From Otis tarda (lineage: Eukaryota; Chordata; Aves; Otidiformes; Otididae), in assembly GCA_026413225.1 (NCBI GenBank), contig CM048552.1:28791501-28855500 (forward strand): a DNA stretch of 64,000 bases, read 5' to 3'. The notes under the pieces are model-generated. The model did no database searches and was not told where the DNA came from. It saw only the letters and a program-made list of their open reading frames with translations. The first letter of the stretch is position 1; every line of letters starts with the position of its first letter. This document shows positions 24,530 through 37,882 of the stretch, in pieces. A program made the translations under genes and the position numbers.

Positions 24530-26308
24530 CACAAGGGTCTAATTTTCCATCAGCAAAGCATGAAATCATGTAAGAATGCCACATAACCAGCATGTGCAAA
24601 CAAGTAGCACTTTTTCTACACATAAAAATGCTTCATAAAATAACAAATAAATTAAATCTTCTTGTTCAAGTAAAGTGCTTGAAAACCAAGACTCTTTTTA
24701 GAAATTAAAGTACTCTATGCAGAAGTGGCCATGTCACACTGTTCTTCTAAACACGTGCACCACCTTGCAGTGTTATTTTGTGTGGTAAAATCATTCGCTC
24801 AGGCTGATGGTGGAGCTCTTTATCTCCTGGATAAATAACACAGTTGCAAACATGAGGCATATTAATTAAATTAATATAAATATTAAACAGCTAGTAGAGT
24901 AACAAAAGAAGCGTGCCTCGATTTGGTGATGCCAGCTTATTGTTCCAACAGTAGCCTTGCCCTGTAGGTGTTCAGGTTCCTATAAAGTGCTTTTGACAGA
25001 ATTCACTGGAGCAAAATGGGTACTGTGGCTCTGCCATTTGCCACTTCCAATGTATTTCTATGGGGTAGCCAGAGAAAACACTACGGCTCAGCAATTAAAT
25101 TATTTTCAAATGTGCCAAAATATATGTGCATATGAGATACGCAGACTCCAACTCCCTACCTGGAACACATGTCTAGTTCTGCAGCACTGTCTGCAATCAC
25201 CAGTGACCTCCTTAAGCAGCTTGTGTTTGCATTATACTTGAATGACATTGAAGACATACCTCTTCCTTGGGAGAAGAACCAGAGAGACAAAGCTCAGTTT
25301 AGCTTCAGTGTATTGACTACAATTGCCAAAGTCATATTCTTCCTCATTGCATCTCATATTTCTACAACTTCAGGGGATTTTTAACACCCTTCTCTACATA
25401 ATGTGCAGTTTATTTAGCACATAGCTTTCAGATGTCTGGCTGCAAAGTAACCTGTTGTAATTTAAGGCAAACATGTTCTGAATAAAGTAGCTAGTGCTTT
25501 TAAACTCTACAACATCTAGTACAGTACAAGCTTTCAGAAAAAAAAAATTATTTTCCAGGATGAAGAGGACCACATAGTCTCTACTCATGAAAATAACTGA
25601 CTTAGAATTTACATGTGTAATTTTAAATAAATTTTCCTTTGTCAGTTCCTCACCATTATAGCAACACCTTTGAGAAATGAGCCAGCACATGACAAAGAGA
25701 AAGTCAGATAACATGCACATGTTTTTCCAATATCTGGAAACATTTCCTAAACATTACAAAGTAAAACAGAGGCATGATTTTATTTGCCTCCTAAATACAA
25801 GCAGATAGGAGTGAGGATAATTGTTGCTGAAGCATAGCAGAGGTGACTGGAGTGCTCGGTGATGACTCACTGCAAGAAAACAGGCGTAAGCTTGCAGGGG
25901 AAAGTCCTGTCCCTCCTCCACAGCTGGGGCAGCCCTGCCCACACTGGAACTCATGGACACGTGAGGCTGCAGGCCCACATAGGCCCAAGGATCAGCTCTG
26001 AAATAAATCCTACAGCACAGAAGTATTAAGAGTTGGCATCACCACAACCAGGACCAAGTGCACATTAATCAGGGACAGGTTTTCAGCAAGTCTTCACTGT
26101 TGCTGGTCCACAGAAAAGGAAAAAGACGATCTGCAACATCTGAAAATCTGTCCCTCTGATGTTCCTCTCCTTACAATTGGAATTAAAGGAAATAATTATG
26201 TAGCAGATAAATACCCTTCAGGAAAGAGAAGTCACCCTGTAGAATTGATTTAATCTCGAATTTGAGTAAGCTGACTCCAACACTAGATCTTTTCTAGGCT
26301 ACATATAT
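24530..26308. other. Noncoding spacer
   Basis: ORFs up to 108 aa (25394-25720, minus) lack recognisable domains and fall within chance length. No RNA gene or repeat was recognised. A slightly GC-richer patch lies at about 25840-25985. Confidence 0.5.
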
Positions 26309-26480
26309 AGAATCATCAAATCATAGAATGGTTTGGGTTGGAAGGGACCTTTAAAGGCCATCTAGTCCAATCTCCCTGCAAAGAGCAGGGACAACTTCAA
26401 CTAGATCAGGTTGCCCAGAGCGCCGTCCAACCTGGCCTTGAACAATACCAGGGATCTTGTCGTCTACAATGAGCAAGCAG
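26309..26480 (-). mobile_element. CR1 LINE 3'-end fragment
   Basis: The plus strand carries AGAATCATCAAATCATAGAA, then GGTTTGGGTTGGAAGGGACC, a TCTAGTCCAATC block, GAGCAGGGACAACTTC, CAGGTTGCCCAGAGC and CCAACCTGGCCTTGAACA. This is the ordered reverse complement of the avian CR1 3' UTR and the end of ORF2, so the element is on the minus strand. The leading ATCA/AATCATAG pair is the CR1 tail microsatellite. The copy is 5'-truncated. Homology fades after about 26455 and the far edge is approximate. Confidence 0.92.
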
Positions 26481-29400
26481 TATGTGCAAGCAGATGCTGG
26501 GTAAATAGTCAAGCAAGTAGCCTGTGCCCCATATGTGTGCTGCTACCACAAACCAAGACAGTCCATGCTCAGTTCAGCTGTGCCTACCAGAGCCGAGGCA
26601 AAGCAATACTTCTGTTTCATAGTCCTGTCTGTATTCCAAAATGGGCACAATGGCATCTCCCTTTCTCCCTCTGGTACTCCAGGAACTGAAACGTGGAAGG
26701 CTGAAAGGTTCAGCCATTGTATCTGTGGTCTACTTACCTGAGATCCACATAAAAACCTGTAAATGTCCTGGTGATGCATGGTGTCTCCTCTGAGCAAGCA
26801 CAGCCATGCTTTAACTTCCTTCCATGCTAGGTATAGATATCTTGTCAGCAAGAACAGCACATGTGATCTTCTTTCAGCCAGAGCAACAGTAAGAAAGACA
26901 GAAAACTCATGGCAGTAACAAGTTGCAGAAAATAAAACAAACGCAGTATGTTCACTTATGTAATCCAGCTTCTACTATTTTTCTGTGGTTTATCAACCCT
27001 TGAATGATTTTCCATTGCTCTTTAGACTGTGTTGTGGGAAATGCATAGTCTGAATATGCTCCTTTTCAGGAGCAGGGTTTTCATCCATCTCTGCCTTACG
27101 TTCCGCAACTAATAAGTAGATGGTGACCTTAGAGCTACAAAATTTAACATTTCTCATTTAGCATACATTGCAATGCTGACTCAATGGTGTGCAGATTTTC
27201 TGATTTACACTGCTGCATGTGGTGTGGTGGTTTCAAACACCCAGTTGTGCTTTAAGGCAGCAGGCCAAATTGACCTTCTTCATATATACTTATATAACCC
27301 AGATGTTACGCTAGGATTCTGCATACTCTAAACTTTCATATGAAATCTTTCCCATGAAAAGAAAAATATTGTTTCTAGCTTTCATAGTTTTGAAGAAAAA
27401 CTGCAATTGGTAACAGACTGTAAACTGGTGCAATGCCTAAGGCTGGAAACAGATGGAAAACTGGGCTCAGGAAAGCGACAACTCTACTTTTCCTATTAAG
27501 CTGCCTTGCTGTTGATATTAAAACCTAATGATGCCTCTTTAAAACTTAACTCTAGGTATTTTGGTGAACATGTAAAAAGATAGGGAAGGAAGAGAGTGGG
27601 AATTAAGCCCTCACAGGTCATAATAAGAAGCAGAAGAGATATAGGCTGGAAGAAGGAAAAAAAAATAATATTGCAGAAACACTACTGTTTATGAAATGCT
27701 TGAGGAGCAAATAAGAAATGAATTACACATAAAATTGAAAAGAATGACAGGATTAGGAAATACTACAATGAGGGAAAATAGTAGCCATAAATTTACATCT
27801 CAAAGTAAGAAATTTAAAATGGCTTAGATAAGCACGTTATTTTGAAACATCTAATTTTAATTGTAGCTTCTTTTGCGAATATTATCTTAATATGTAAACT
27901 CTCTTTTTTTAAATGGTGTTTGTTGAAATCAACCATTTCTGATAAATATTTTCAGTAAATGGGCATCTGAAAGAGCAGGGTGGATAAGCTTACTCAAAAA
28001 CTTCTGATAAACTGTAAAGATAACTTCAGCTGTATCTATAGGAGTTGCACAGATTGATTAAGAGTGGAATGGTGGAGTGACACCATTAATGCTGAGGAAT
28101 TAACATGAAATTGTACGTGGTTTGGGTTTCACTCTGACTGGTTGTAATAGGGCCCCAGAGCCTCACTGGCAGGTGGAGAACACCAGGTCCAGCATTGCTT
28201 GTCTCAAAGGAACGGAGACTGTGATCCCTGAGATACTCCACAAAGTCAGCAAAATCTTAGTAAGAGAGGATTATCAGGAAATTTGCTCTTGAACTCAACT
28301 AAAACACCAAAGTAGGCACACCTTTTATTCGGTTGTGTAATACCACACAAGTCTGTACCAAAAGCTGGGTGGGAAGGAGGGGTTGCTACATCTTCTGTGT
28401 GTTTCCCTGCTGTGTTGCTGCCAGCCAGCTCTTCCTACCTGCTATTTCCCAGCTGTGAAATACTTGAAGAACCTTAACTGCTTGGTCCAGATCTCCTCAG
28501 GGTGAAACTGAGAGGTGCATAGTATGCAGATGTTGGCTACCTTGCTGCGACTTGGCTGGACATAGCAGCGTTCCCCCAAGGCACCGAAGGCCCAGTTCAA
28601 TGACATGGTTATTCTCTGAATGCCCTCTTCTTTCACTTAACATACCAGGTTCTTATCCCTGCTTCAATATCTTCCTTCACACTTCTCCTGCACTGATGTC
28701 TACTGACACATGACTCCGCCTATGACAGTCTTTGCACTTCCACAAGACCTGCCTCAGAACTAGGGTTGCTGCTACTGGACCTCGTCCCACCTCTTTTCTT
28801 CTCACAACTTTCTCTCTGTCTTCCTCCTTGGCTGCTGGATGCACCATCCTGGCTGGAAGCCAGCGCAATGAGCAGCGAGGGAGGGAGACAAGGAGAAACC
28901 ATGGTAAAACATTATTAAATCTGAGTCCCCTTATGTTTCTGTAAGTGTATAACAGATATAAATACAATTCAGGAGTAGATGGGTAAAGAATGAGGAGTAA
29001 GTATGTAAGTGCAATGCAAAATGCTTGATAGCTAGGCAGGACTTTGATTGTCAGGGTTAGCTGAAGACTTCCTTAGCAGCCCCCTGTGTAAAGGCACACG
29101 ATCTGCTCAACCCAGAGACAGCAAATGGGCTATGGTTAGAGCAGTTGGACTAGAACTGGAGAGGGAGTACAAATAGATTCCCAAAAGAGCTGAAAGATTA
29201 TAGCCTGGGTTCTTCATCTCAATATGGCATACTCCCATCCCTGCCTCTCCAGAAGCCCCACCACACACAGCTTGTGGTTTCGCAGGAGGAGAATTAACCT
29301 CTTCCTCTGTACATTTACTCAGACCCTGTTTACTCAAAACATTCACACACAAAATCCTCAAGGACGAAATGTGTAGGCAGATGCAACTTAGAGAATATTT

Positions 29401-32194
29401 TAATTTCAGAATTAGAGCTGGCCAGAAAACAGATTTCATGTGCCAGGAAAATTACGGCATTTTAGACATTTTAAAAAATCCAAAAGTGAGGCAAAAAGAA
29501 GAGCTTTTAACTTTCTCTCTAAGTGGCTTTAAAAAGAATATCTTGTAATGCTTTGAAATAATTTGAAACATCTTCTTTAAATATGTATCTCTTTTTACAG
29601 AAAATAAAATTAATTTTCAAAACAAAATTGCTTGAAAGTAAAGAATGCATTAGATGAAAAAGGAAAAATTGGAGCTCCACCATATCAAAATGTTTTCTTT
29701 TCCCTCCCTGTCAGCCTCCCTTCTCATAATGAAATTATGTAAAAATTGTTATGACAATTTTTGACAGCATTTGTCTGTCTGTCTATATGTCTGTCTGTTT
29801 ATCTAGCTATCTATGGGTTTTTTTGGCTCACAAGCTTTCCCATAATTTAATCTCCTAATAAAATTAAGTATGAACTGAAATTCAAACTGGCTGTACATCA
29901 CATCACTCATTTTAGGACAAACCAAAAATCTTTAGCTCAACTCCAGGGATGATCAAGTCCCTTGAATATAAAAGTAGTTGAGGACAATTCACAGTCTCAA
30001 ACTGTTCAGGATTTTATATCACAAAGGAGCACAACATATTTATAAACCAACAGTGAGATGGCTTTCACTTTCTCTGAGTAATATTGCAATTAAGAGTGCT
30101 AATAATGCCCAAGGAGAGTCTTTTCCCTGAAACCATCTCATCTTCAAGCTTCCTCAATGATTCTTTTGTATATTTGAATATTATTATCATTCCTGGGACA
30201 GAGTCTGACAGTTTATTGATATCACCACCTTTTCAAGAAACACATCAAGAAATAGCACCACGCCACCTCCAAATATGTTTATTAAATGCAGTGCTAAACG
30301 GACACCAACAATATAAGCAGATGTTCATTTCTCACCAGGTCTGTGCCATTCAAACCATCCATTCAGAGCCAGAGCTGCACCAGTTTTACGCCAGATCATT
30401 TTAAAGAGACATTATTCACTTTTCCTCTGAATGGGCTAAAATCTCATTGCACAAATTTTTATTATATGCAAATGAGCAGCATCTGATTAGGTCCTGAAGC
30501 AGCTTCACCTAGGTGTTCACAGGAATAGCAATGGGATCTGGGGAAGAATATTTCATAACTGAAGTATATTTTCCCTTGGGGGACACCACCATTTGATTTT
30601 GACATTTATTTGTCCTGTGCTGTAAAGGACAAAACTACAATTACACTTTTTTTTCCTCCTGTGCAGTGGGCACAGTGTCAGAAAAAATTAAATCAAAGGT
30701 AGTGTGTTCTCACAAAAAAAAAAAAACAACCAAGATTTAAAACCAAATTTAAAGAACATATTCAGAGTTAAGTCACACTACATTAGAACAGCTTATATGA
30801 TTGAAAATGCATATCATAAATGTATTTTACAAAATAGTAGTAAGTATAAAATGTAATATATAGCCGTACACTTGCTTTTTCTTTATTATTAATATTATTA
30901 GTGCTATTATTAACAGTTTACTTTTATTAATATTTTTCATTGACAGCTTTACAAACAAGATGCATCAAAAATAAATCAGTTCCTTGAGCGCATTTGTATT
31001 TTACCTGTTATGATCTTCATATCTGGAGAAAGTTGATTCAAATTAATTGAATATAAGCTTAAATAAATGGTACAGATTATGACTCTCACATCTTGCATTT
31101 CAACCACATACAAATCTATTTTTAGTATGTACATTATCATGCAACAAACAGGTATTTATTCTTGAATTCCACTCGCACAATTCACACATCATGTAAAGAC
31201 ATTTGTTCACATTTTTCACCAAGCATGCCTGGAAATTACCAATACTGCAAACAGTTTATAAGCTACTATCATACGTTTCACTTCAAGGGTTCCCAAATGT
31301 AGTGTGCATAATTTTCATAAAGGGACCTGATGTTTCAAAAAAATTTCTAGGGTAGAAGTGTCAGGGAGCTAGTAATAAATTGGCATTTCACCCTCAAATT
31401 ATTAATATGTACTTATTTACAAACTTCATCAAAATCTTACTCCAAACTAGAATGGTCAAGCATCTCATCATGTTTTTTCCTCCCACTGAATTTAAATGTG
31501 TTGAACAGGAACAATTTCTAGGTTTAAGAGGTCTCTAGTACATGAAAATAACAGATGGTGTCTTGTAATCTTATTGAACTGCTTTAGTTGGAATAAATAA
31601 CAACAAACAGCATTTGTATGCTTGAATTACACACTTGCATTGCAAGCGCATAGGTCAACGAGGTCACCAAAAAGACTATGACATATTAGAATGCAAAAAT
31701 CTGCCTAAGATCTGGAATATGTGAGGTTTATAAATTACATGTACAAAAGACATTACACTCATCTCATTCAAAGTGGATGTTTCCTATTTCTAGAAAGCAT
31801 ACAGCAGTGATAACATTCATAGAAGTTCTCCATGCCTGCCCATATTTTTAGGTCCAAAAAAGAGGCCACGTCTCAAAAAGTGGAAGGCTGGGTGATCTTT
31901 ATGTCCACTTCTTGCTTAGCTTCTAACCCTGACTCTGCTGACACTGTTAAGAGGAACACTAACAGGATCTATGGAAATGTGCTTTTTTTTTGTAACAGTT
32001 TAATCAGTAAATTCCTTATGATTGGGTTGGATTGTTCTTGAACCGGTTTGGTAATAACCAATTTCTGAAAGGACATCAAATAACTTTTTTTGATTAACAT
32101 TAGCCTTAATTTTGTTCTCAGCACTGCAGGAGTGTGGAAAGTTTGCTTAGCAGGGACAGCTCTCAGTATAGTATGACACATTATGTGATTGCTT
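26481..32194. other. Noncoding spacer with a GC-richer middle
   Basis: From about 28120 to 29300 the sequence is less AT-rich and could hide an old unrecognised repeat or LTR. No LTR ends or coding blocks could be seen. On the minus strand a good donor-like site (CTCAG/GTAAGT, near 26735) lies inside an open frame (26543-26860) that starts with GTG, but no matching acceptor was found. A (TGTC)n/(TATC)n tract occupies 29771-29814. The octamer-containing ATATGCAAATGAG is at about 30465. Confidence 0.5.
29771..29814. repeat. Imperfect (TGTC)n/(TATC)n microsatellite
   Basis: Consecutive TGTC units (TGTCTGTCTGTC) are followed by TATA, further TGTCTG units and TATC/TAGC units. It is imperfect and short. 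Confidence 0.8.
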
Positions 32195-32358
32195 GAATCA
32201 TAAAATTGTTAGGATTGGGAAGGACCTTTAAAGGTCTTCTAGTCCAACACCCCTGCAAGGAGCAGGGACATCTCCAACCAGAGCAGGTTGCTCAGTGCCT
32301 CCAGCCTGGCCTTGAATGTTTCCAGGGATGGGGCATCTACCACCTCTCTGGGCAGCTT
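32195..32358 (-). mobile_element. CR1 LINE 3'-end fragment
   Basis: The plus strand shows GAATCATAAAATTGTTAGG, TTGGGAAGGACCTTTAAAGG, TCTTCTAGTCCAACACCCC, GCAAGGAGCAGGGACATC, CAGAGCAGGTTGCTCAGTG, CTGGCCTTGAATGTTTCCAG and CATCTACCACCTCTCTGGGC. These are in the order of the reverse-complemented avian CR1 3' region. The element is therefore on the minus strand, 5'-truncated, and somewhat better preserved than the copy at 26.3 kb. The edge near 32358 is where the GGGCAGC block gives way to unique sequence. Confidence 0.93.
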
Positions 32359-35300
32359 TGAAACTGGGGAGGTGGAGCATTGATTGTTGTATACAGTTAT
32401 TTCTTTCAAATTTTGGTACTGAAAGAAAGTAGAGGATTATTATAAGGTATAATTTTTCCCATAACAGTTCATGCTTTCTACTGAAGGTTTCAAAATTTCA
32501 ACGTATCTCTTCGAAACCTGAAAGGTACATATTTTTATGATTTTATGTAGCATTTTTTTTTTAAAACCCACATATTTGCTCTTTAAAATGCAGTGGTGTA
32601 TTACAATATATTATAACATTTAGGATTTTAATACCAGTGCTTTAGTGTAATAAAACTTTTAGTGATTCCCTGGTATGTCTTGTTCAGACTTAAGTTCCTC
32701 ATTTACATATCTGATGTCCCCCAAGAGACAGACAAGCTTCAAGTTAATTATCCATGTAGCTGTAAGAACTCCTGTTTCTTTGGTAAGAACTCTCTAAAAG
32801 AAAACTAACAGTTATTAAATATTACTTTGAGTTTCAAAAAGTAATCAAATTGCATTTAAAGAGGCACTAAAGAGATACTTAAATTTAATATTCTTCGCAG
32901 ACTAAATAATATATAAACCATGTACAACTCTTACACAATCCACAAATAAAACAATCATTAAAAACTGACAAGAAGCCCAGCCTTCAGTAATTTCAAGCAC
33001 TACAAATGCTCAGAAGCAAAAAGAGTCCTGAGCAGACCCTGCACTACTCCCTAACATGCAGTCATTTTACACAAAGGCGAAATTGCACCTGTTGAAAGCA
33101 GTGACACATTCCTGACTGTTTCTGGTGGAGCAGGATTACGTTACTAATAGCTCATAAAAATGTGGAGAGAACCATGCTCTTTGCAGAAAATAACAAGTGA
33201 CAGAATGCACACTTCTGAAATGAAATGCAACTCTTGTAAATACACCAGCACGTCTCTGGTATCTCACCAAACTGTAATTACAGGGAGGAGCAACAGAAAC
33301 ATTTTACAGTGCACGTTGTCACTTGTGGCCAAAAACATCTTTAAAAAAAAAAAGAAAGATGTATCATGGAAAAGAGGAACAGAATAACTGGCAAGCATAA
33401 CATGGACTTTAATTCTAACTGTTCTATACAGCTTCCACTCACGTAGCATCCAAACGCCTTCAGTAGGGTGTTAGACAATGTACCTAATATATGTCATCTG
33501 TGGCTCATTCTCTGTCATCCTCAGCTGCAGCTGGCAACTTACAAGTACAGATATCAGGTGAAATAATTAATCTGAGTATTTTACAATAAATGAACATGTG
33601 CATCTATCTCCCAGAGTCTCATGATGACTTGCATGAGAGGCAAATTCACTGACTGTCTCCAGATTATTACATGCATCCTATAATTAAGTTACAATGACTG
33701 AATAGAATGTTGATGCTCTTATCTACACAGAAGACAACAATCTCATTCCACAAAGACCTTGGAGGTCATTCAAGAAACAATTAGATGTCCTGCTATCTAT
33801 ACTAAAAAGAAAGAAGGCCGAGGGCAGAATAGCCTTTCTTCTGTTTGCTGTAGCTTCAGTGCTCACACATTCAAATGAAGTCAAAAAATATCAACAGAGC
33901 AACACACACACAGGACACATATGCCTTGTAAAAAGTTGGTATTATATCTATTGGACAAAATGGGAAGAGTCATGTCTGCCATTTTACAGAAAAGGCATTT
34001 ATTAACAAATTTCTGTTGTTTTACTTTCTCAGCATCACTACGTACAAAGTGGAAAGCACTAAATAAAAGCATTGTCATTATTCTGCTATGTAAAGACAGA
34101 GGACAATAAATACTAATGTCAGCTGTGTACACATTCAGCTCTGACGTAAAAAGCATTAATGTGAAAACAGAAGGAGGTAACACCTAACTTCTGCATGCCA
34201 ACCAACAGCCTTTTATCATATGTGGAAAGCATATCTGACATTTTCTGGCACCTTACATTTGATCAGACGTTTGATTTATTGTGATAAAGACAGTTAAAAC
34301 TCAGTAATGCTCATAGACTTTGGGAATGCAAAATCTTGCAATCCTTAGGCAGATAATGCTACCATTGACTTCAAAAAAGACAACAGAAGAAGACTTCAAA
34401 TAGACAAAGTCTATTGTCACTCTGAGATGATCCCTCCTGGTTGAAATAGGAAACAATGTTGACAGACAACTCCAAAGGGAGTCATTTCCAGGTTTCCTCA
34501 GTCAAAAGGAAGATCACTGAGATGCAGACCTTTCAGTGTGTTTGCAGGACTGTATGTAACTGGTTCCTCTGGGCACCTCATCTAAACTGAGGAAATCTGA
34601 ACCTGTGAAGATTTCTTTCTATCACTTACTTCGATAGTATTGAAGTCCAATGCAAAAAGTTACAGAAAGCACCTTCTAAGATACGAAGGATTCAGAACTC
34701 ACCACCGTGTAATATTTCACCCTTCTTTTCCTTCTTCTCCAGTTTTTCCCCTTGACCTTCCTATTTTTAGCAGAACCAAGAAACAACTATGGGATGAGTG
34801 GGGTAAGTACCAGTAGTGAGATAGGCTTTGCAGTTTGATCTGAACAGTTGCCAAGGTGAAGTTTAAAGAACAATGCAAACTACTAGAACATCTGCCACTA
34901 GAAGACTTGTCTCAGAAATAATGGCTTGTTAAAGGTACAGCTTTAGACCAGAGATACACAAAATAATAAGAGGAAGGCATAGTCCTGGACTATCAAACCG
35001 AGATACTTCGAAAAAGCCATTAACTGCAACCACACAAATAAACTAACTAAATGAAGAAAACATGCTTACAGGGTATCTTTTATTTTCCAAATCTAAGCAT
35101 TTCATCTCTCTTCACATAAAAGTCCACCTATGTGCTTAAGAAGAGTCAAACTTAGCAGGACCTCAGCACTGAATTAAGTAGAAAAATACAGAGAAATTCA
35201 ACAATATAGAGCTATGTTAACGGATGCTTCCAAGTAAAAATAGAAGACGAAATGCAATCACCATTCCTGAAAAGAAGATATGAAATTAAGAGCCTTTTTT

Positions 35301-37765
35301 TTTCATCTGGGAGCTGGAAGAGGACCAAGAGAGATTACTGCCAGTGCTCACATTATCTAGAATACTGATCCAGGTGACTAGCAAGAGGTAGTCTACTTTA
35401 AATAGTAGATGTGAGATAACCCATCTTTCAAAGATGATGAGACTCTGCCTACTTGCTATGAAGATTGAAGCTGGATTTTCCCTAATCAGAACAGTGTGTA
35501 ATTGCCTTTGGAGTCTTGTTGTTGTTTTCAGTCCAGGCAGTAGTTATTTCACATGAAGAAACTGAAGCTAAACAGAGCTCCCTATGCCATTGATCCAATT
35601 TATGACAGTCTTGATCCCACAGTGAAATGAGTTCAGACACAGACAGAGCACATTCTTGGATCTACAACTAACTAGCTGGTATGAAAGCTCCGTATTATTA
35701 TGCATTATGTTCCATGTCTGTTCCCTTGCAGCATATCCCATCCCATCATCTGCAGCAAAATTAGATTAGTATCTGAACTCATACCACAACACTACATGTT
35801 GTGTTTGCCATCTGTTGAGTTTGCTTGGTACAGAGTACTCAAATTCATTGTTTCCTGCTTAAGGAGAACTGGACAGTCTCACGCTGTATTTAAATTTACG
35901 CAAATGTTGATGGCACAAAACATCACCCACTTCATCATAGCATATGAGATTATTTGGGCACCATACTCAAAAGGCAAAGAATATATCCTCTCTCCTCCCT
36001 GTGGCACGGAGAGATGCGATCAATCAAAAAGGTGCTTGGAGTCAGAAAATATGGCCGTATGGTGCTTCAGTGTTCAAATTATGTGTGTTCTTTAAAAAAA
36101 AAAAATGAATGCTGGATAATGATTTGCCACACCGCTATACTACAGGTAAGTTCAAAAGCAGTCATTGTCAGTATGCTGATTGATGTAAAGCTTTCAGTCT
36201 CTGGGGGGAAAAGTATAGCACTTCCTACTGCTTGATCCATAAAGCAGCATTTACTGCAGCCCACCTTCCCGGTCTGTGCTGCATAATACATTGCCAGATT
36301 ATGGGAGTTAGGGAATTAAAAGGAAAAGAAAAGAATGGATGAAAAAGCCGTGACCCCCTCCTCCACAGGTGAAATATTTGAGCCCCTGCCTCAGGGTATT
36401 GGAAGTAGACACTAATTGCCATCCAGATACCCAATACTCACTTTTACCACTTCTGGCTGATCAACCAACCTAAAATTTAATTGAAAAAGTTTTAATTTAA
36501 CGTTTGCATCCTGTGACGTCTAGCTGTGACTGGAAGCATTCACTATCAGGAGCGACAGTATAAAAAGGGATAATAGCACCCTGTGAAGGAGCCCAAGTAA
36601 AAGGCAAGAAAAGAGAAGGGAAAAAAAAAAAAAGCTTGGAAGGATACACACTTCAAGTTTCTTTTGCTAAGAAGCAACAACTTGCACTTCAAGTGATACA
36701 TCATGTGCCAGGTACTGTACCAGCTGTTTGATTCTGTATTTGTTACTTAGTGACCACTATCTGGATTTTTGTAGGGATTTTCTCATAGCTGTTGAACAGA
36801 AACCTGCAACAGTATCCACAGAGAGGAAGGGGAAAATATTATTGATCTGTGTCTGCTTTGATGTGCTGCTTTCTGGGAGTGAAAACCAATCTGTTGCAAT
36901 CAGATGCTGCACAGACTGAATTATATTGAGGTTCCCATCAATATATAGAATATGTGGGAGCAAATAAACAGTGGCCACAAAAGAAAGACTTGGCCAGATT
37001 ATTAACCAACTCTGGGTGTTGAAAAAGGAAATTCATGTGAGATCTAGACAGGTCTCATTCTTAAAGACCTTTCGGGGACAAAAATACAAGAAAGGAAGCG
37101 TTTGATATTGGAGACCATGCAGAGAAGGCAAAGAAGGGGATTTGTGCTTTATGAAGCATTAAAGTGACTTCTGTAATGATACTCTATTTGGAACAGAAAT
37201 GTCACATTAAAAAAAAAAAAAAAGGAACGAAAGCAGCTGAGATACAGAACTTGCAAACCTTGTTGGCATTTGGCATCCTTACAGATATTTTTTATGTTAG
37301 AGTTGTACCTAAAAGGGGGAGATGGAGTACAGAAAACCCAAAATCCTTCCTCAAAAGTGTTTACACTGTGAAAGAAGGAGCATGAGCACAAGCAGTCATC
37401 AGAAGGCAATGATTAGAGACAAGGGGAACAGTATTGCAAAGACAAAAGAATAAATGGATTGATAAGTGTTGAGCAGATAACATTCTCCCTACCTCCTTAG
37501 AGCTTGCCACCATCTGCCTATCCGCCTCCGGGCAGGGCAGGCAGGCAAAGGGGAATATTGGTTACAAACAGGGACTGATGCTAAAATGAGATTGGCCAAA
37601 GGCAGAAACAAGTGATAGAATGAAATTTGTTCAGAAACAAAGTCCTTGCAAATGATTAAGAGTTTAAGAACAAAAATGAAACACAGATGTGTGTTTTACA
37701 GATTTAAAATACACTTGGATCTGATTATGCAATGTTTTGCATCTTGTTTTCTTCCTTAAACTTAG
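32359..37765. other. AT-rich noncoding spacer
   Basis: It includes the 131-aa ORF at 35700-36095 (plus), about the longest expected by chance. An acceptor-like TTCCCTTGCAG ends at 35731 and a donor-like TACAG/GTAAGT lies at 36145-36146. No single frame is open across those 414 bp, so at most this is a noncoding-RNA exon. A-runs are at about 36620 and 37209, and a MIR-like fragment at 35541-35580 is listed separately. Confidence 0.5.
35541..35580 (-). repeat. Possible short MIR SINE remnant
   Basis: TTATTTCACATGAAGAAACT and then GAAGCTAAACAGAGCTC follow the reverse complement of the MIR segment ATTTTACAGATGAGGAAACT / GAGGCACAGAGAGG. Only about 40 bp align, so the call is tentative. Confidence 0.3.
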
Positions 37766-37882
37766 AAATCATCTGCAAATCAAAACAGTACCGATTTTTG
37801 CAGAGATGCAAACACAAAAAAGTTCAAGTCTTAGCCTCGTGCAGAAACAACTTCCAACTGCCTCTGTACACAGAGATTTCTG
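37766..37882 (+). other. Candidate internal exon, 117 bp, phase-symmetric (weak)
   Basis: An acceptor-like tract (GTTTTCTTCCTTAAACTTAG, ending 37765) and a strong donor (TTTCTG/GTAAGTATC, GT at 37883-37884 with the shared G) bound 117 bp, a multiple of three. One frame stays open throughout, with 2 nt at the start and 1 nt at the end shared with neighbours. Its 38 codons encode a basic, cysteine-containing peptide that begins IICKSKQYRFLQRCKHKK and ends NNFQLPLYTEIS. The protein is not recognised and no flanking exon was found. An open frame of this length has an appreciable chance of arising randomly. A cryptic or noncoding-RNA exon is the main alternative. Confidence 0.22.

Noticed and set aside
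26543-26860. 105-aa minus ORF containing a CAG/GTAAGT donor
   Set aside because: It begins with GTG, has no acceptor upstream on the minus strand, and resembles no known protein.
28120-29300. Possible LTR or old retroelement in the GC-richer patch
   Set aside because: No TG...CA-bounded direct repeats, primer-binding site, or gag/pol-like reading frames were seen.
35700-36145. 131-aa ORF and an exon-like segment 35732-36145 (acceptor TTCCCTTGCAG, donor TACAG/GTAAGT)
   Set aside because: Assuming roughly 62% A+T, about one ORF of this length is expected by chance in 64 kb on both strands. No frame is open over the whole splice-to-splice interval and no domain is recognised.
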